From: Setaria digitata
Taxonomy: Eukaryota > Nematoda > Chromadorea > Rhabditida > Setariidae
Length of the DNA stretch: 64,000 bases
Assembly: GCA_003640385.1 (NCBI GenBank)
Contig: RCAB01000329.1
Location: 1-64,000 of the forward strand
Direction of reading: 5' to 3'
Shown: in pieces, positions 40,924 through 53,278 of the stretch
How the letters are laid out: each line of letters starts with the position of its first letter
How positions within the stretch are numbered: position 1 is the stretch's first letter
Translations under genes and position numbers: made by a program
Notes under the pieces: generated by a model
The model's input: only the letters and a program-made list of their open reading frames with translations
Told to the model about the DNA's origin: nothing
The model's database searches: none

Positions 40924-41619
40924 GCTCTTTTATTGAGAAACGTTCCTTCCTATTATACCAATCGAAATCGTTTATTTTAGAATGGCGATAACGAAAGAGA
41001 AAAGGAACTAGAGCGTCAGGTTGAAGAGCTTGGAAAAGGTACCGTTTACCAAGTTTTTGCTGTGGAAAGCTATTCGTTGATTTAATTTACTGCTTGTATG
41101 GGTCCCGGTGCAAGTGCGTAATGGCCATAGTGAATGTAAAAATTCAAAGTACAATCTATTATAAATCACATTTGAACTTTAGTAGAGATTGGCGACAGAC
41201 GTTGTTAAGCAGTTTCCTTTAATCTTTTTGCTTACAATAATTTCCATCAGTACATGCATGCATCACTTTAAATTATTTTGAGAACTGAAATCTGCACAAG
41301 TGGATAGAGATGCCATAAAAGAACAAGCGCAGGGTCTTCAGAGAGAATATGATCGTGTATGCAATTTGCTTGAGCAGGCTGAGGTTAGTTTTCCTTTTTC
41401 TGACTTCACTTCATTGACAAATCCATTTCAATGTAACCTTATGAAATACATTGCACCGTAGTGCATTTGTTAGGAAAATAAGAGACGTACTCAAGTACTT
41501 GAAGCTACAGATAAAGTTGTTTATTACATCGCTACTAGAAGGATGGAATTTGTGAAAATCAAATTTATCACGTATGCTTTTTTTTCAGAAGGCGAGTGGA
41601 GACAAAAAGGAAGACTGAT
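39901..41619 (+). CDS. bcap-31: BAP31-type ER membrane protein (B-cell receptor-associated protein 31)
   Basis: Seven exons: 39901-39992, 40131-40231, 40349-40499, 40728-40839, 40981-41038, 41283-41383, 41590-41619; 214 residues. Three membrane spans are visible: about 5-25 (VVALILYMEIAVVLLLLL), about 43-62 (ANVYFISALCILLLLFAD) and about 100-125 (YISGFALLLFLVIKRIVALL). The cytosolic tail is an Ala/Lys/Glu-rich coiled coil (about 130-205). The C terminus is DKKED, a KKxx ER-retrieval signal as in human BAP31 (KKEE). BAP31 is an ER chaperone and export factor for membrane proteins and a platform for caspase-8-type cleavage in mammals. The ATG is 5 nt after TTTTCAG, a likely trans-splice site. 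An (AT)n repeat lies in intron 4. Confidence 0.94.
40891..40921. repeat. (AT)n microsatellite in bcap-31 intron 4
   Basis: About 31 bp of alternating A and T within the intron between exons 4 and 5. Confidence 0.85.
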
Positions 41620-41724
41620 GTGTTTGTTTGTGATGAAGTATGTATGCGCTTGTAACGATGGATGATATTTTTCGTTTTGTAGTATTTTTTGCTTCAAAAT
41701 TCTTCTCTATTTACATTTTATAGG

Positions 41725-42328
41725 ATGAGTTTTCCCCAGCTAAGCTTATGGATCTGTTTTTATATTGGTGGGGTCCACAAAATTCTCCGGAATATGTGTG
41801 ATATCCTAGACCATATCTGAGATGCTTTCTTTATCATACAGGTAAGCCTGTTGCTTTTATCGGTATCTGTTTCACTTATTTTAGAAAATGCTATTTTTGT
41901 TAAATTCTCGTCACTGGGTAAAACATTGAATAGGTCACCTTCAGATTTATGTTTGAGTCGTATGTTTAAAGTCGGTCATTCTATATATTCTTGGCCTATT
42001 CGATTGTTATCTTCGTTATACATAAGTTATTTTTGTTTGCAGTTCGTTTGAATCCCGTCATTTTTTATGCTGACGATATATATCGAATTTTACGTGGTGG
42101 GGAAGACGGAAGCCATTTGATTGTAAACTCTAGATTGTTCACGAAGTCTCTTTTTCTTTTTTGAATTTTACATATAAATTAGCCTTTATTTGCAGCTTTT
42201 TGAAGCTTTAATTCTGGAATTTGCCAAATGGGTATTAGTTTAGTTAATGTGCTACCTGAATTGTGTGCTTCTCTGCTTCTATTTACCATGTCTTTTAGCA
42301 TAATTTACGCAAATTTGATGTTTACAAA
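41725..42328 (+). CDS. candidate short gene of unknown family downstream of bcap-31
   Basis: Three pieces join in phase with good signals: 41725-41797 (ATG just after TTTATAGG; donor GTGATA), 42043-42122 (acceptor TTTGCAG; donor GTAAAC) and 42196-42231 (acceptor TTTGCAG; donor GTATTA). They encode MSFPQLSLWICFYIGGVHKI, then a run including RLNPVIFYADDIYRILRGGE and LILFEALILEFAKW. A fourth piece from 42299 (acceptor TCTTTTAG) adds HNLRKFDVYK and stops at 42329-42331, where the TAA overlaps an AATAAA. That would give about 73 residues. I do not recognise the protein. The alternative is chance open frames in the 3' region of bcap-31. The fourth exon is the weakest part. Confidence 0.35.
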
Positions 42329-42331
42329 TAA

Positions 42332-42901
42332 ACCTTCTGTACATGGAAAATATCCTGTAAAGCCGACTACCGAGTTGGAAAGTTTTAATAATTCACTGCT
42401 ATACCAAGACACGCTCAAAACCTGTCGATGCTGTGAAATATCACTGTGCAAAATCAAATTCACTAAAAAAGATATGGAAACGAAGAGACAAAGAGTATTT
42501 ACGGCATTGTTTTTGTCAGCTTTTCATCTGATGTTGTTGGTCCATCGAGAGCGGTGTGCAAGTGTAAAGCAGATACAGTTATTGCGTAGCATATTCTTGC
42601 CTCTTGCGTACTGGGCGGACCAAAAACTTGTATAAGACAATGAAAAGCCTTGCGAACGCTATTAAGGTCCAAAGTGGAGGGTGCAGAACAAGTAAAGAGT
42701 CTGAGAGAAAACGAGTTAAGTCATACCTCCAATCATTTTTTTAGATATGGTGATGTGCTAACGCGTCTTTTTATTGAAGGAAAAGCGAAGATGAACTTGA
42801 TAAACGTTATAAATGAGCTTGCTCACACCTTCGATTTACCTCTTGTAATTCGGATCTCAACAGGAGCCATCGATGAATTCGTACCGGAGTTTTACCAATA
42901 A
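42332..42901 (+). other. coding-like open region, unassigned
   Basis: Two adjoining long frames, to TAA 42633-42635 and from about 42650 to TAA 42899-42901, in different phases. Composition is closer to exons than to spacers. The second contains INELAHTFDLPLVIRISTGA and EFVPEFYQ. A TTTTTTTAG before 42745 could be an acceptor. I cannot join them confidently into one protein or to the candidate gene upstream, nor name a family. Confidence 0.25.
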
Positions 42902-43334
42902 TTAAAACGTTTGTACTTTTTTTTTTCCTTTCGTGATGAATGTGAAAATCTGCAGGAATTTCAAAGAGTTCATCTAATTCGTACAAAGTGCTAACCTAGG
43001 ATATTATCTACAACAACAATTACGTAACCAGCTAGCAAAGAATGCTTTGTAAGCGCTTAAAAATGGATTTGAGTAGGTACTGTTGAATTATAAAATGATA
43101 AAACGCAGAACTACTGAAAGAAAAGCACTGAGATATTCATGATGGTTTCCTACATGAAATATAATTCGATATGTTCACGCTTACGGTTAAAGTACATCAG
43201 AGCAAACTCATAAATAACGTGACCATTGAAAAATAAAGTCAAAATCGCATGTGAATTCCTTGAGTGATTATAGTATATACAGAAAAAAAATGCCAAGACT
43301 TCACCATTCATAAGTGTTGCTGTACAACAACAAA
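42902..43334. other. convergent 3' spacer
   Basis: About 430 bp between the unassigned plus-strand locus and the 3' end of ubc-8 on the minus strand. I see no gene in it. Confidence 0.6.
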
Positions 43335-45186
43335 CTAGAGTTCCATTCCCTGCGTTTCATCTGTAAATAAGTTCGCTGAATAAAAACATAAAAAACTTGC
43401 TTATTCGCTTACAAATACCTGTTTCTGAATAAAAATGTTGGTGTTACCTTCTGAAAAATCAGATATGGTGGAACTCGATTCATCACCGCTCGAAGAGCTT
43501 TGAGGGTCCTTGTTAACTTCCTTCGTATTGATACAGTTCCTCAAAGCTTCTTCGCTAGCATATTTAAGAACATATTCTGAAATTTCTTCAGTTTTCCTGA
43601 TCACTTTTCGAAAACTATAATTTTTTTCATTACTACTCAGTAGGGAAAAAGACATTTGCAGCTTGAGCAGATGTAAGAGACTAATTAGTTTGTTCAACGT
43701 CTCATATTGTACATCATGAAATGTTGGTTTCAGTGTCACAATTATCTAAGACTACGAACCTCGACACTTTTTCTTGAACTCTTCAGGCTTATGCAGGTAC
43801 AATGCAGCAGCATCACCGTTCAACGGATCCGTTGGATTAGGATATGTTAGCAGCTGCGGCAAGAATGATTCGAAAATGTTTGCGAGATCTGAAAGCGTTC
43901 CAGCAACAGTCCTGCTTTTTTTCGGTACTTATTCAAAACTTTTTTGACATATAAACTACGCACAACATTACATACATTAACCAAACTGTTAATGTTATCC
44001 TAGTTTAATATTACCGTATAGAGCAGTCCATGCTTGGTTAATTACATCAAGGCAAACAGTGCCCGATGCTTCATCGATATTCGGGTGATAAATACGGTTC
44101 ATAAAACCGATGGATGGTGACTTGAAAGGGTATTTCTCCGGCAAATCAACGCGAACACGCCACACTCCTCCTTCATAAGCAGCTACAAAAGACATACCCG
44201 AAATAAAAATTGGGTTCATAAACTCACTGTTTCCACTAAACTATTACGCATGAAGCTTAATTTTCGAGTTTAAGCTTTCAGGCAGTGATTTTAGCAACAA
44301 TACAAGGAATTCTACTATTCCAAATGCCTGACAAGCTCCAACATATTTTTATGAAAGTGAATCTAATTGCTTATTCCAATCGACTTCAGCAAACAAAAGG
44401 AAAAATAACTTACTCCCTTTGGGACCATGAAACTTTACAGCAAATTCGTTAATTCCACCTGTGATTGTTACTTCATGCTTACTTTCGATCCTGAAACAAG
44501 ATAACGTTGTAAAGCGGATAAATTGTTGAAAACAGGATGTAAAGAATCAGTAAATAACAAAACATATAGGATCACGTCAACCACTTTGAATGTTTTATTT
44601 TAGAAGAAACAAGTTATGTTACTGCCTTTACTTTGAATATAAAGTATACAAGTAAAAGAAGGAAAACAATTTCCACTAAACTTTGGAATATTTTTCTAAA
44701 GCACTAAAGAATTTCCCATTAATGAATGATAATTATAATAACTTGTGAATGTTTTTCCCCTTTCCTTTCATATTTAATAGTGTCTGTAGCTGCTAATAAT
44801 GATATGATTAAACATATATATTAATTACAATAAAGAATAATCAAGAGCAATCAAACGTACCCTTCTTAGGATATCGTTGTAAAGCGGGTAAATTGTTGCT
44901 ACTACATATCTGTTCAAGAATCATATGATCCTTGCTTATCCCTTAATTTTTCTTCTCATCAAGTCATCCTATTTCTATGCTTCATCATTCGACATTATCC
45001 GTTCCCAAAATAACGATACAGTATTCTAGTAGTAATATGATATGACGGAAGTTTATCTCAACAAATACAATTTTCTCCCAGGGAAAATCACTTTAAAAAA
45101 AATTGTAAATGTGTTTGTTAAACATAAACTTACAGCTTTATAACATCTGTATCCATTCGTCGCTTACCAGCACTTGGAGATGACAT
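43335..45186 (-). CDS. ubc-8: ubiquitin-conjugating enzyme E2 H (UBC8)
   Basis: Six minus-strand exons: 45186-45134, 44490-44414, 44182-44015, 43888-43760, 43576-43448, 43360-43335; 193 residues against 183 in human UBE2H. The N terminus [20 protein letters not shown] is almost identical to the human protein. The UBC core has [20 protein letters not shown], the HPN motif in [11 protein letters not shown], and catalytic Cys in [16 protein letters not shown]. The acidic Ser-rich tail ([17 protein letters not shown], then DETQGMEL) is the UBE2H-specific extension, and ends one substitution-rich step from human DEAQDMEL. UBE2H is the E2 of the CTLH/GID E3 complex. The last exon is only 26 nt and would be missed by simple ORF searches. 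ubc-13 lies about 4.8 kb away on the opposite strand. Confidence 0.96.
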
Positions 45187-46216
45187 TCTGGATACTTTTT
45201 ATGGAAGAATCACCAATAACACAATCGCCAATAACCTCCTGTACGTAATAAAACAGTTATAGTTTACCAACAATCGTCAAACTGATCAATAATGCAACGC
45301 CAACAAAGACAAATGATGTTATTTTAAAATAAAGTAACACAATGGGAAGGAAGTTTCCATGTTCTAAATTTGCATAAATAACGGAAGAGTGGAGGGAAAG
45401 GAAGAAAACAGGTAGCTGTATTTTGTATAAAAGTTTTGGAAGAAAAACCAAGAAAAAAAATTAAATCGTAAAAGAAAAGAGAAATGTGTCAAGCTCCTGA
45501 AAAAATTTCTATGCTATGGAAGGGATATTCGGACAAAAAAAAAATTGAAAATGAAAAATCAAATTCTGATGTTACTAAAAAATGAAGTAAAATCATAAAA
45601 TAATGAAAATTCAAAAGTGATGGATGTCATCAGTGCTGTATAAAGGGGATGTAGAAGGATTAATAATGAAATAATGAATAATCGAGAATGGGGAGTAACA
45701 TCAGGTTATGTACATCACACTGCAAATTTAAGGAAGCATGGAAAACAAATGAGTAAATTAGAACTAATAATATTTTACCGGAAATTTAATCCTTTTAAGA
45801 TTATCGGAATGCCGTAATCAATCATTTTTATCAAAATTTCATATAAAATAAAGCTAATCATTGTAATGCGCGAAAAATGAATACCAAATAATGCTGGCCA
45901 AGTTGATCTGTCATGTGTTTAGATCTATTAATGATAAGTGAATCCGTCCATCACTTAGTCAGTCATCCGTTCCGTTCGATCGATGATGCATGCCAGTAGC
46001 ATAGAGATATGCTCATAAAGCTTGTTCTGTTAATAATAATGAAAAATAAAACATTAACAGTGTGAAATGAGAAGATCCGATTTGTAATCCGGAATAATTC
46101 AGGACTGTATCTTATTTACCTTACTAATCTCACGTAATATACCAGAACTGTGGCTTCACGCCTGAAAAAATAATTGCTGTCAAGGCGTGGAACGTTGAAA
46201 TCAATGAATATCGGAG

Positions 46217-46318
46217 TATGTGTGTATACGTCTGTCTGTCAGTGTATGTGTGTATGTGAGTGTATGTATATATGTGTGCATGTGTGTGTGTGTGTGTGTG
46301 TCTGCGTGTGTCTGTGCC
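46217..46318. repeat. (TG)n microsatellite, imperfect
   Basis: About 100 bp of TG/TA/TC dinucleotides, the purest part being about ten TG units near 46280-46301. Confidence 0.92.
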
Positions 46319-46449
46319 TCTCGGATGTATAGTATGTGTGCGTTAATGGATAGTGTGCCTGCTGTTGTATCTGTTGCTGCCATTTCGGCTTTATGTTCCT
46401 CACTTCATTGACCGCTATATATGCATTTATGGTTTAGTAATCAATTCCT

Positions 46450-46745
46450 GATATAAATAGGCCAGGAAGCCGGGAACTACATCCGGAGAAAAACTGGATA
46501 TCATTCCAGAAAAATAGCGTTGATGGAGAAGAGCTGGACGTCATCTCCAATGAACAGTGTTGATAGATTAAACTAGATATGGCCTTGGAAGAAGTGCCGG
46601 TGCGGAGACCGGATACTATTCCGGACGCGGAGCTGCTGGTGGAAGGGACTAGATATTGCTCCGTAAAATGTTAATGGACACCGTGAAGGAGCTTCTGGAT
46701 GTCTCAGTGAAATTCATAATGTTCAGGTGGTACAGTGTCTGAACC
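46450..46745 (+). repeat. decayed ~39-bp tandem repeat, about six copies
   Basis: Degenerate units open with CTGGATATCATTCC-like words (TGGATATCATTCC, TGGACGTCATCTCC, TAGATATGGCCTTGG, GGATACTATTCCGG, TAGATATTGCTCCG, TGGATGTCTCAG), followed by a GTTGATGG-like word. Spacing is 37-46 bp. The block is clearly richer in G+C than its surroundings. Confidence 0.6.
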
Positions 46746-49700
46746 GACATCGAATTGGTGACGGAAAGTGGTGGTTATGGAAGTAGTATATGGTAGGGTT
46801 AGTTATTAAACTTGGAATTTGTTATTGATTTGAGAGGAAAGAAAGAAACAAAAAATCATAAATATTTTTAAAAAAAAAAAAGAAAGGAGTGAAATTAAAA
46901 ATTGAAGTATTTACTCACAATAAAGAATTTCAACGTGAATCATTTTAGAAGACGAAATGATAAATTAAGCAATAGTTGCCAATTTGTTTTGAGTGACACG
47001 AAAGAAGGCAGTAATATCATGGAATAACGTAGGAGGAGGATAAAATTTGTCAATAACATTGCTAATGAAGGTCTGTTGTGGGAGTCTTTTTGAATGTAAT
47101 GAAGTTGCTTTTCTTCAAATTATGCAATCTTTCTGCCATTTACATCAAATCAATTTAAGTGGCCTTCGTATGTATGTAAATTATTCCCTTCAAATTCATT
47201 TACAGGTTAATGAAACTATTAAAAATCCTTTTCTTTTTTTTTTCTTTCAATTTGCCCAGTAGCAACAACCTAATTGATCAGCGAAAGTTAAATGAAGCCA
47301 GCCAGCTGTTATGAAGAGGGGCTGTAAACAACAACCACAAGCAGTAGTCAATGTCTCTTTCTTTTCCTCTCTCTTATAACCTTTAAGTGCAGAAATTGAA
47401 TAGAAGGGCCATCATTGCTTTCTCACCTGTGCAGGTAGAGAGAACCTTCTCCTGGTACGACAATAATACTTGGAGCAAGTTTTACATCATCAGAATTATT
47501 TGTTGTACAGCGATGACAGAGCGGGGAAAAGAAAAGGATTGGAAGAGGAGAAAAATCATTTTATAGAACGAATATTATTAGAATTTCTAATCAGCAATTT
47601 CTTGCATGATTAATCTTTTCGTTTTTTAAATTTCGAATTGTAAATGTAGAAAAAAAAAGGAAGGGAGAGGGGAGGGTAGGGGATACAGAAAGGATAAAAG
47701 AAATGAAATATTAAAAATGTTCTCATTCTTTCACAGACTCTCTACATTGAAATTGAAAATTTTCAATAAATATATAAATAAATATAATAGTTTGAAATTT
47801 AAAAAGAAGGAAAGAGAAAAAAGCGAATGATTTCACAAAAAAAAAAGTAAAACGGAAAATATTCTGTTAGCTTATCCCAAATTCCATTCTTTTTTTTTTC
47901 TCATTTTTAACTGAAACAATTCTAATTCTTCTCATACTTCTCGATGAGATATTATATAAATGTGAAGGGCAAAAATGAAAAGAAAGTGCAGGTAAGCACG
48001 TGGCGTTACACAAATGTCTATGATGTAAGTCGAATTTTATATCAAGTAGCAAAATTTCACGGAGGTAATTTCCGTTTGAAGAACAAATTGAAATAAGTTG
48101 AATTTTCTTCCTTGTTGCTTGTCATCTGAAATAATTAGAATTAAATTTTTCTCGTTAATAATTTATTTCCAAATTATTTAGCAAAAAAAAAAAAAATTCC
48201 TTTTTAGTGCGTTGTTATTAGCTTATGATTGATTAATTTGCTGGATAATTAACAAGTTGAATTAGCGAAGTGATTGAAGAGGATGAATGATATGAACAAG
48301 TGAACCTAAACTTTTGGGAAAATTTATTCATTGTTGTAATATATCATTGTAGTTGTGTCAACTTTGGAAAAGAAATATTTCATTGAATGAAAGAGATAGA
48401 TTTAATGAACAATCCTTGCCGATACAGTCGTTACCAATTTACTTTTTTTTTTTTTTTTATTTTACTATTAAAAGCTAGCAAATATTTAGTCAACTATAAT
48501 TTAGCACTTATCAATTTGGAACAAATAAAATTTAAAAAATAACAAATACAGAAGTGATGAATTTCCGGAAAAAAAAATTTTTGTTTCTTTCGTCGAAATG
48601 ATGACAAATAAAAGATTAGATTAGTGATAATTATAAATCAACATCTTCAATAGATGTATCCTTTTTTTTCTTCAAGAAATTTGTTAAAATTTCATAAACA
48701 TAAATGATGGAGACCATCTATGCTACCAGAACTAACCGAAATGGACGATGATCAGATCGATTTACATTCATTCATTCATTCAAACAAACAGTTTTTGGGT
48801 AACTATGCTTACAATCAATTGTACTTCCGTATAAACAAGAATCATTCAGATTGTTATTTGCGCACATCTGATGGATGCATAAATGTGTGTGTAAACAGTG
48901 AAAGTTGTTTGGTGGTCGAGAATCGAATTGAATCGAATTAAAGGAGATCGATTCGACTCAAATCACCCATTTCATTTATGAGTTCTATTGAAAAAAAAAA
49001 GAAAAAGGAAATTATTTCTTATTTGGATAAAAAAAAAGAGAACATTAAATTCCATTCAGATATAGAAAATAATAATAATTTTTATTTGGTTGTTTTTTTT
49101 TTTCTTCTGCTTAATATATAAAATGGTTGAAAAGAATTCAATTTCGCTGTTGTTTTTTTTTTTTCTCCGTCCTTTTACACTGATATGGAAATATAAAATA
49201 TTTATGTTTGCTGCTATCAAAATTCTAAGGATAGTACTTGAAAAAAAAGTGAGAAAGAAAAAGAGGAAATAAATAAAGCAAGAAAGAAGTAGGCTGCAAG
49301 TATTTATAGATTATTGTTAGAAAACAATTGTATTTGCCCGTGTGCTCAATTGCGATAATGACTCGAGAATTTCGACAAAAGTTTTAATTTTTCAAAAATT
49401 TCAAAGTAAATTTTTGTATTTTTTTGTAAATGATAAACAAATTTTTTTCTACTCTGTATTAAAAGATATCATTTGAAGTTGCAATATCTCTAGCTTTACT
49501 TCTGGTAGTTTCATATTGCTAAACATTATTTCCCTATCAATAATAGCTTAACCTTTCAAATTCAATTGATTAATCACTGGGTGGCATAATTTTCTCAAGA
49601 AATTAAAGAAAAGGAAACACAATGCAGCATTAGTTCAGGTGAATAGGAAATTTGGACCTATTTAGAAAAAAAATTACATCTTACCTGAGCGTTAAAATTA

Positions 49701-52589
49701 TCTAAACGTAATTTTGTACAAGCATTTTCAAATTTTTTTGCGCATTTTATTGTTGAATCATTCTGGAACGATCAATATCTGCTCTTTTAATTAAACACTC
49801 GTAATTAAAAATCACAACCGGGTAATTGAAAATACTTCAGTATGAAATGTTCAATGTTCATCAGTGATCTCAAATTGCTATTAATTTAGCTTCCTGGAAA
49901 ATATGCTTAAAATTACACTCATTATTCTTAAACCATTTTGCAGTAAAAGCAATACCGATGAGGTAATAATAAAAGAAATTTGATGATTTACTGCTAACAT
50001 TTATTTTGAATGCGTGCAGTAAGTAAGCACTCTGTTCTATTCATTTATCAGTTCATCCATCTATTCATTCATGATAAGCAATTGATAAAGAAAAAATAAT
50101 GTCATTAAACATTAAAAGAATGCAACTGATTTAAATAATATAATATAAATGGATGATAAAATTTTCAGTGAAAGCGGTTTTTTAATCAAATGACAAACAC
50201 TTCTTAATTTTATTTTTGCTTTTTTTTTTTTTTGAAATCTAAATCGTAGCACTCAACCAGTAAATATTACCGGCAGTATTCTATGGATAAATACAATACA
50301 ATGTAATAGCTCAATTATGATTAAAAGATATCAGAAAATAGAAAATTGAATTTAACTTTGGTAAATCGGTTTGATTGCGCTCATAGTTGCGCAATACATC
50401 GATGATCCGAAGTTTTCTCGACAGTATCTAAGAAAATGACTATTTTGTACTGATAAATATTCTGACCAGCAGTAAAATCAAGAGGAGACCTGTTACGAGT
50501 TTTATTCGTAAAATCGTATTTGTCGGTTGCATCATCGTCAGAAAAATGTTCGAGCAATTCGGAGAATGTGGAGGTGAAAAAAAAATAAAATAATAAAAGA
50601 AGTTAGGAAACCGGAAAATGAACCCTCCACGATGATTCATTGAGCTTTAATAAGGAAATATCTTTAAATTATAATATACTACCTAAGAGAGTAATTAATA
50701 AAATTTTGCTAATTAGCACACTATACTATGAAATGTAAAAGGAAGCATAACTAACTTGATACGATGATTATTTGCATAACACATAGTAGGTGTGCCTCGA
50801 AATTTTAAGTGATTTGTAAGTTCTTTTTAGAATAGAAAGCTTCATCTTTCATTGTTTCAGATCAGTTTATCTGCCAGTTATCACCATTTTTATCATTATC
50901 ATCATAATAATCACTACTCTAGTTTTGAGGGCATCATTCATCCGTATAAAATACTTTAATGCAAACTTAGTGAAATTCACTACTTGTTATTGGCTTTATT
51001 GGATTATAAATTAATCCAAATGATGGTAGCTTAACCTATAGGACTTATATAAATGCATAAAATAAATTTTAAAGGAGTAAACAACCTTATGCAAATCAGA
51101 TAATACTCAAAACGTTTCACACACACAGAATTCTCTCTCTGCGAAAGATTGAAACTAGTTCATAACTGGTCAACCATTAGTCCACTGGTCATTCAGTCAA
51201 CAAATCGATGAAAGCTCTCCTACTTTACGACTAATAGTACCTTAGGTTGCTACAGTTTTCGCTATTCTTTTCTATAAATTTTATATGGAAAATTATCACC
51301 TGATTAAGTAAATTTATTTGCATCTTGTGAAACATGCAAATATGAAAAACCAAGAATGGTTTCATAGTACCGACAAAATTTTTATTTCAGCAATAACATC
51401 ATCCTTCTTTCCAAATTATAATTTCACAATTTGTAAATGCATTGTTTAGCGATTTCTACACCCTAATTCAGCAAATATCCAGTAGAACCCCAAATGATGA
51501 ATTGTCTTATCATTTATTTCGAAACACCAAATTTCAAATACGCCATATAAAAAAGAACTTCGAAACTGAAGTGAATTTTCACTTCCATCAGCACACCCCA
51601 ATTCTGACTAATTTCGACATCATGCTGGAATTTTATCTCACAATTGGTTTCTATCATCTGCCTATATTTCATCCTAGTAAATGCTGATCTGTACAGCAGC
51701 CACTGCTACTTCCGCTGACAAAATTGAATCGAACCAGCGGAAGACCTAATAACTTCGCCTCGTTTTCACTAAAACAAGTTCAAATTACAACATCTCAATT
51801 AGAATTAGCCTCATTCTTCTTCCATTAAAGCGAAACATCACCGCTCGATCCCATCTTCACCTTTCACCACTGCCACCGTTTTATTTGACTTCCAACTTCA
51901 AATAAAACAACTTCCAGTAGTTCCGTGGGCTGTTCCTTCTTTTTTCATCATGTAAACAACATTATTATCAAAATTAAACATTTATTTTAAAAACATAAAA
52001 TTAGGCAACAATGACAACAAAAATATATGGCAACTTGGCAAGAAATATATTTTCGATAATCGGACATGACTTAAAAATATACCCTACAAAAAAAGAAGTG
52101 ATTGTTCCATTGCTCCTCAAATCATCCGGTTTATCTGCGCATCGGGCAAAGCAATAGTACATCAAATTCGCCGAAAAGGCTTCTGCTGTCAGTTGTTAAA
52201 TTTCATTGTGTTCAATTCACTTACTGGTCGATTTGTATTTAGTGCTCTGTTGTAACACTGCTTGAACTAATTCGTTCAAAAACAAAAAAAAAAAAAAAAA
52301 AGGGAAATTTTCAAATCTTCCATCCGCAAAGCAATTCATCGAAGTGTAATAAGTACGTCATCTAAAAAAAAAAAAAAGAAAAAAAAAGACTCCTGAATAC
52401 TACGGAAGAAGTAAGGACTGAATCAAGAAAAAGAAATCAAAAAACAAATATGAAACGAACCACAGCAGCCTCATCAACGCAAACATTACCAATGGTACAA
52501 AAAATATTACATAAAAAAAAAAACCTCATTAAAAAGTGGACAAGAAAAGACAATCATAAACAGAGGCCTTTAACGAATTTTAGGCACTA

Positions 52590-52614
52590 TATATTAATTA
52601 TATATATAAAGTTG

Positions 52615-52653
<39 letters not shown>

Positions 52654-52672
52654 TATATATATATATATAATT
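52590..52672. repeat. (TA)n microsatellite
   Basis: Imperfect AT-dinucleotide array of about 80 bp with two CA or TT interruptions. Confidence 0.9.
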
Positions 52673-53278
52673 ATGTACATAAGCCAAGAAAAAGAGAAAA
52701 AAAAACCAAATATAGAAAAACATCATTTAAAACTTATCCCGCATTGAAATGCACTAATTTTACTGACTTCTGCTTTTAGCCTAAATTCTTCAAGGATTTA
52801 AACAAAATTCTCTGGTTACTAAGATGAGAAATTGCTTCCAAGTTCAGGTATGACGTTGGGTTAACTCAGAGATTTCTGCGAGTAAAATGAATCGTCTAAA
52901 ATGACATTTGAGCAAAATACAGTTACCAAAACCGTCGAGGGAAACAGTTGGTAAAAGAGGAAAAAAGTACAGTTATATCAATATGTACTATTATTATATT
53001 TCTTTAAACAAAAATGACAGCATCCATAGAAAGTTGAAAAATAAGAGGAAATTTACCAATTTTAATTTTGAAACCGAATAAAGTTACCAAAATGCTTATG
53101 GATCATTTAATCTACAGATTATGACATATTGTGCAGATGAAAATTTTTGAAATTCCATTTTTCACAATAAGATTGGGGACAATAACAGCTGTAGTATAGT
53201 GGCACCTGAGTAAATAAACAAGTAAACAAACAAACAAACGGATATTGCAGTTGAATTTAATTATAAATGAAAAGAAAA

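Larger units (their letters stand above)
45187..53278. other. 8-kb intergenic region between ubc-8 and the ETS gene
   Basis: No exon recognised. It contains a (TG)n microsatellite, a decayed ~39-bp tandem repeat, an (AT)n array and many poly-A/T runs. The frames at 48720-48941, 51442-51687 and 52450-52779 have no family resemblance. A less AT-rich patch around 51680-51930 may be 3' UTR or regulatory sequence of the minus-strand ETS gene. Confidence 0.5.

Noticed and set aside
48720..48941. 73-codon frame with DDDQIDLHSFIH
   Set aside because: Isolated, no splice context, no recognised motif. Kept as spacer.
52450..52779. 109-codon Lys-rich frame
   Set aside because: Runs through poly-A and a (TA)n array, so it is low-complexity.
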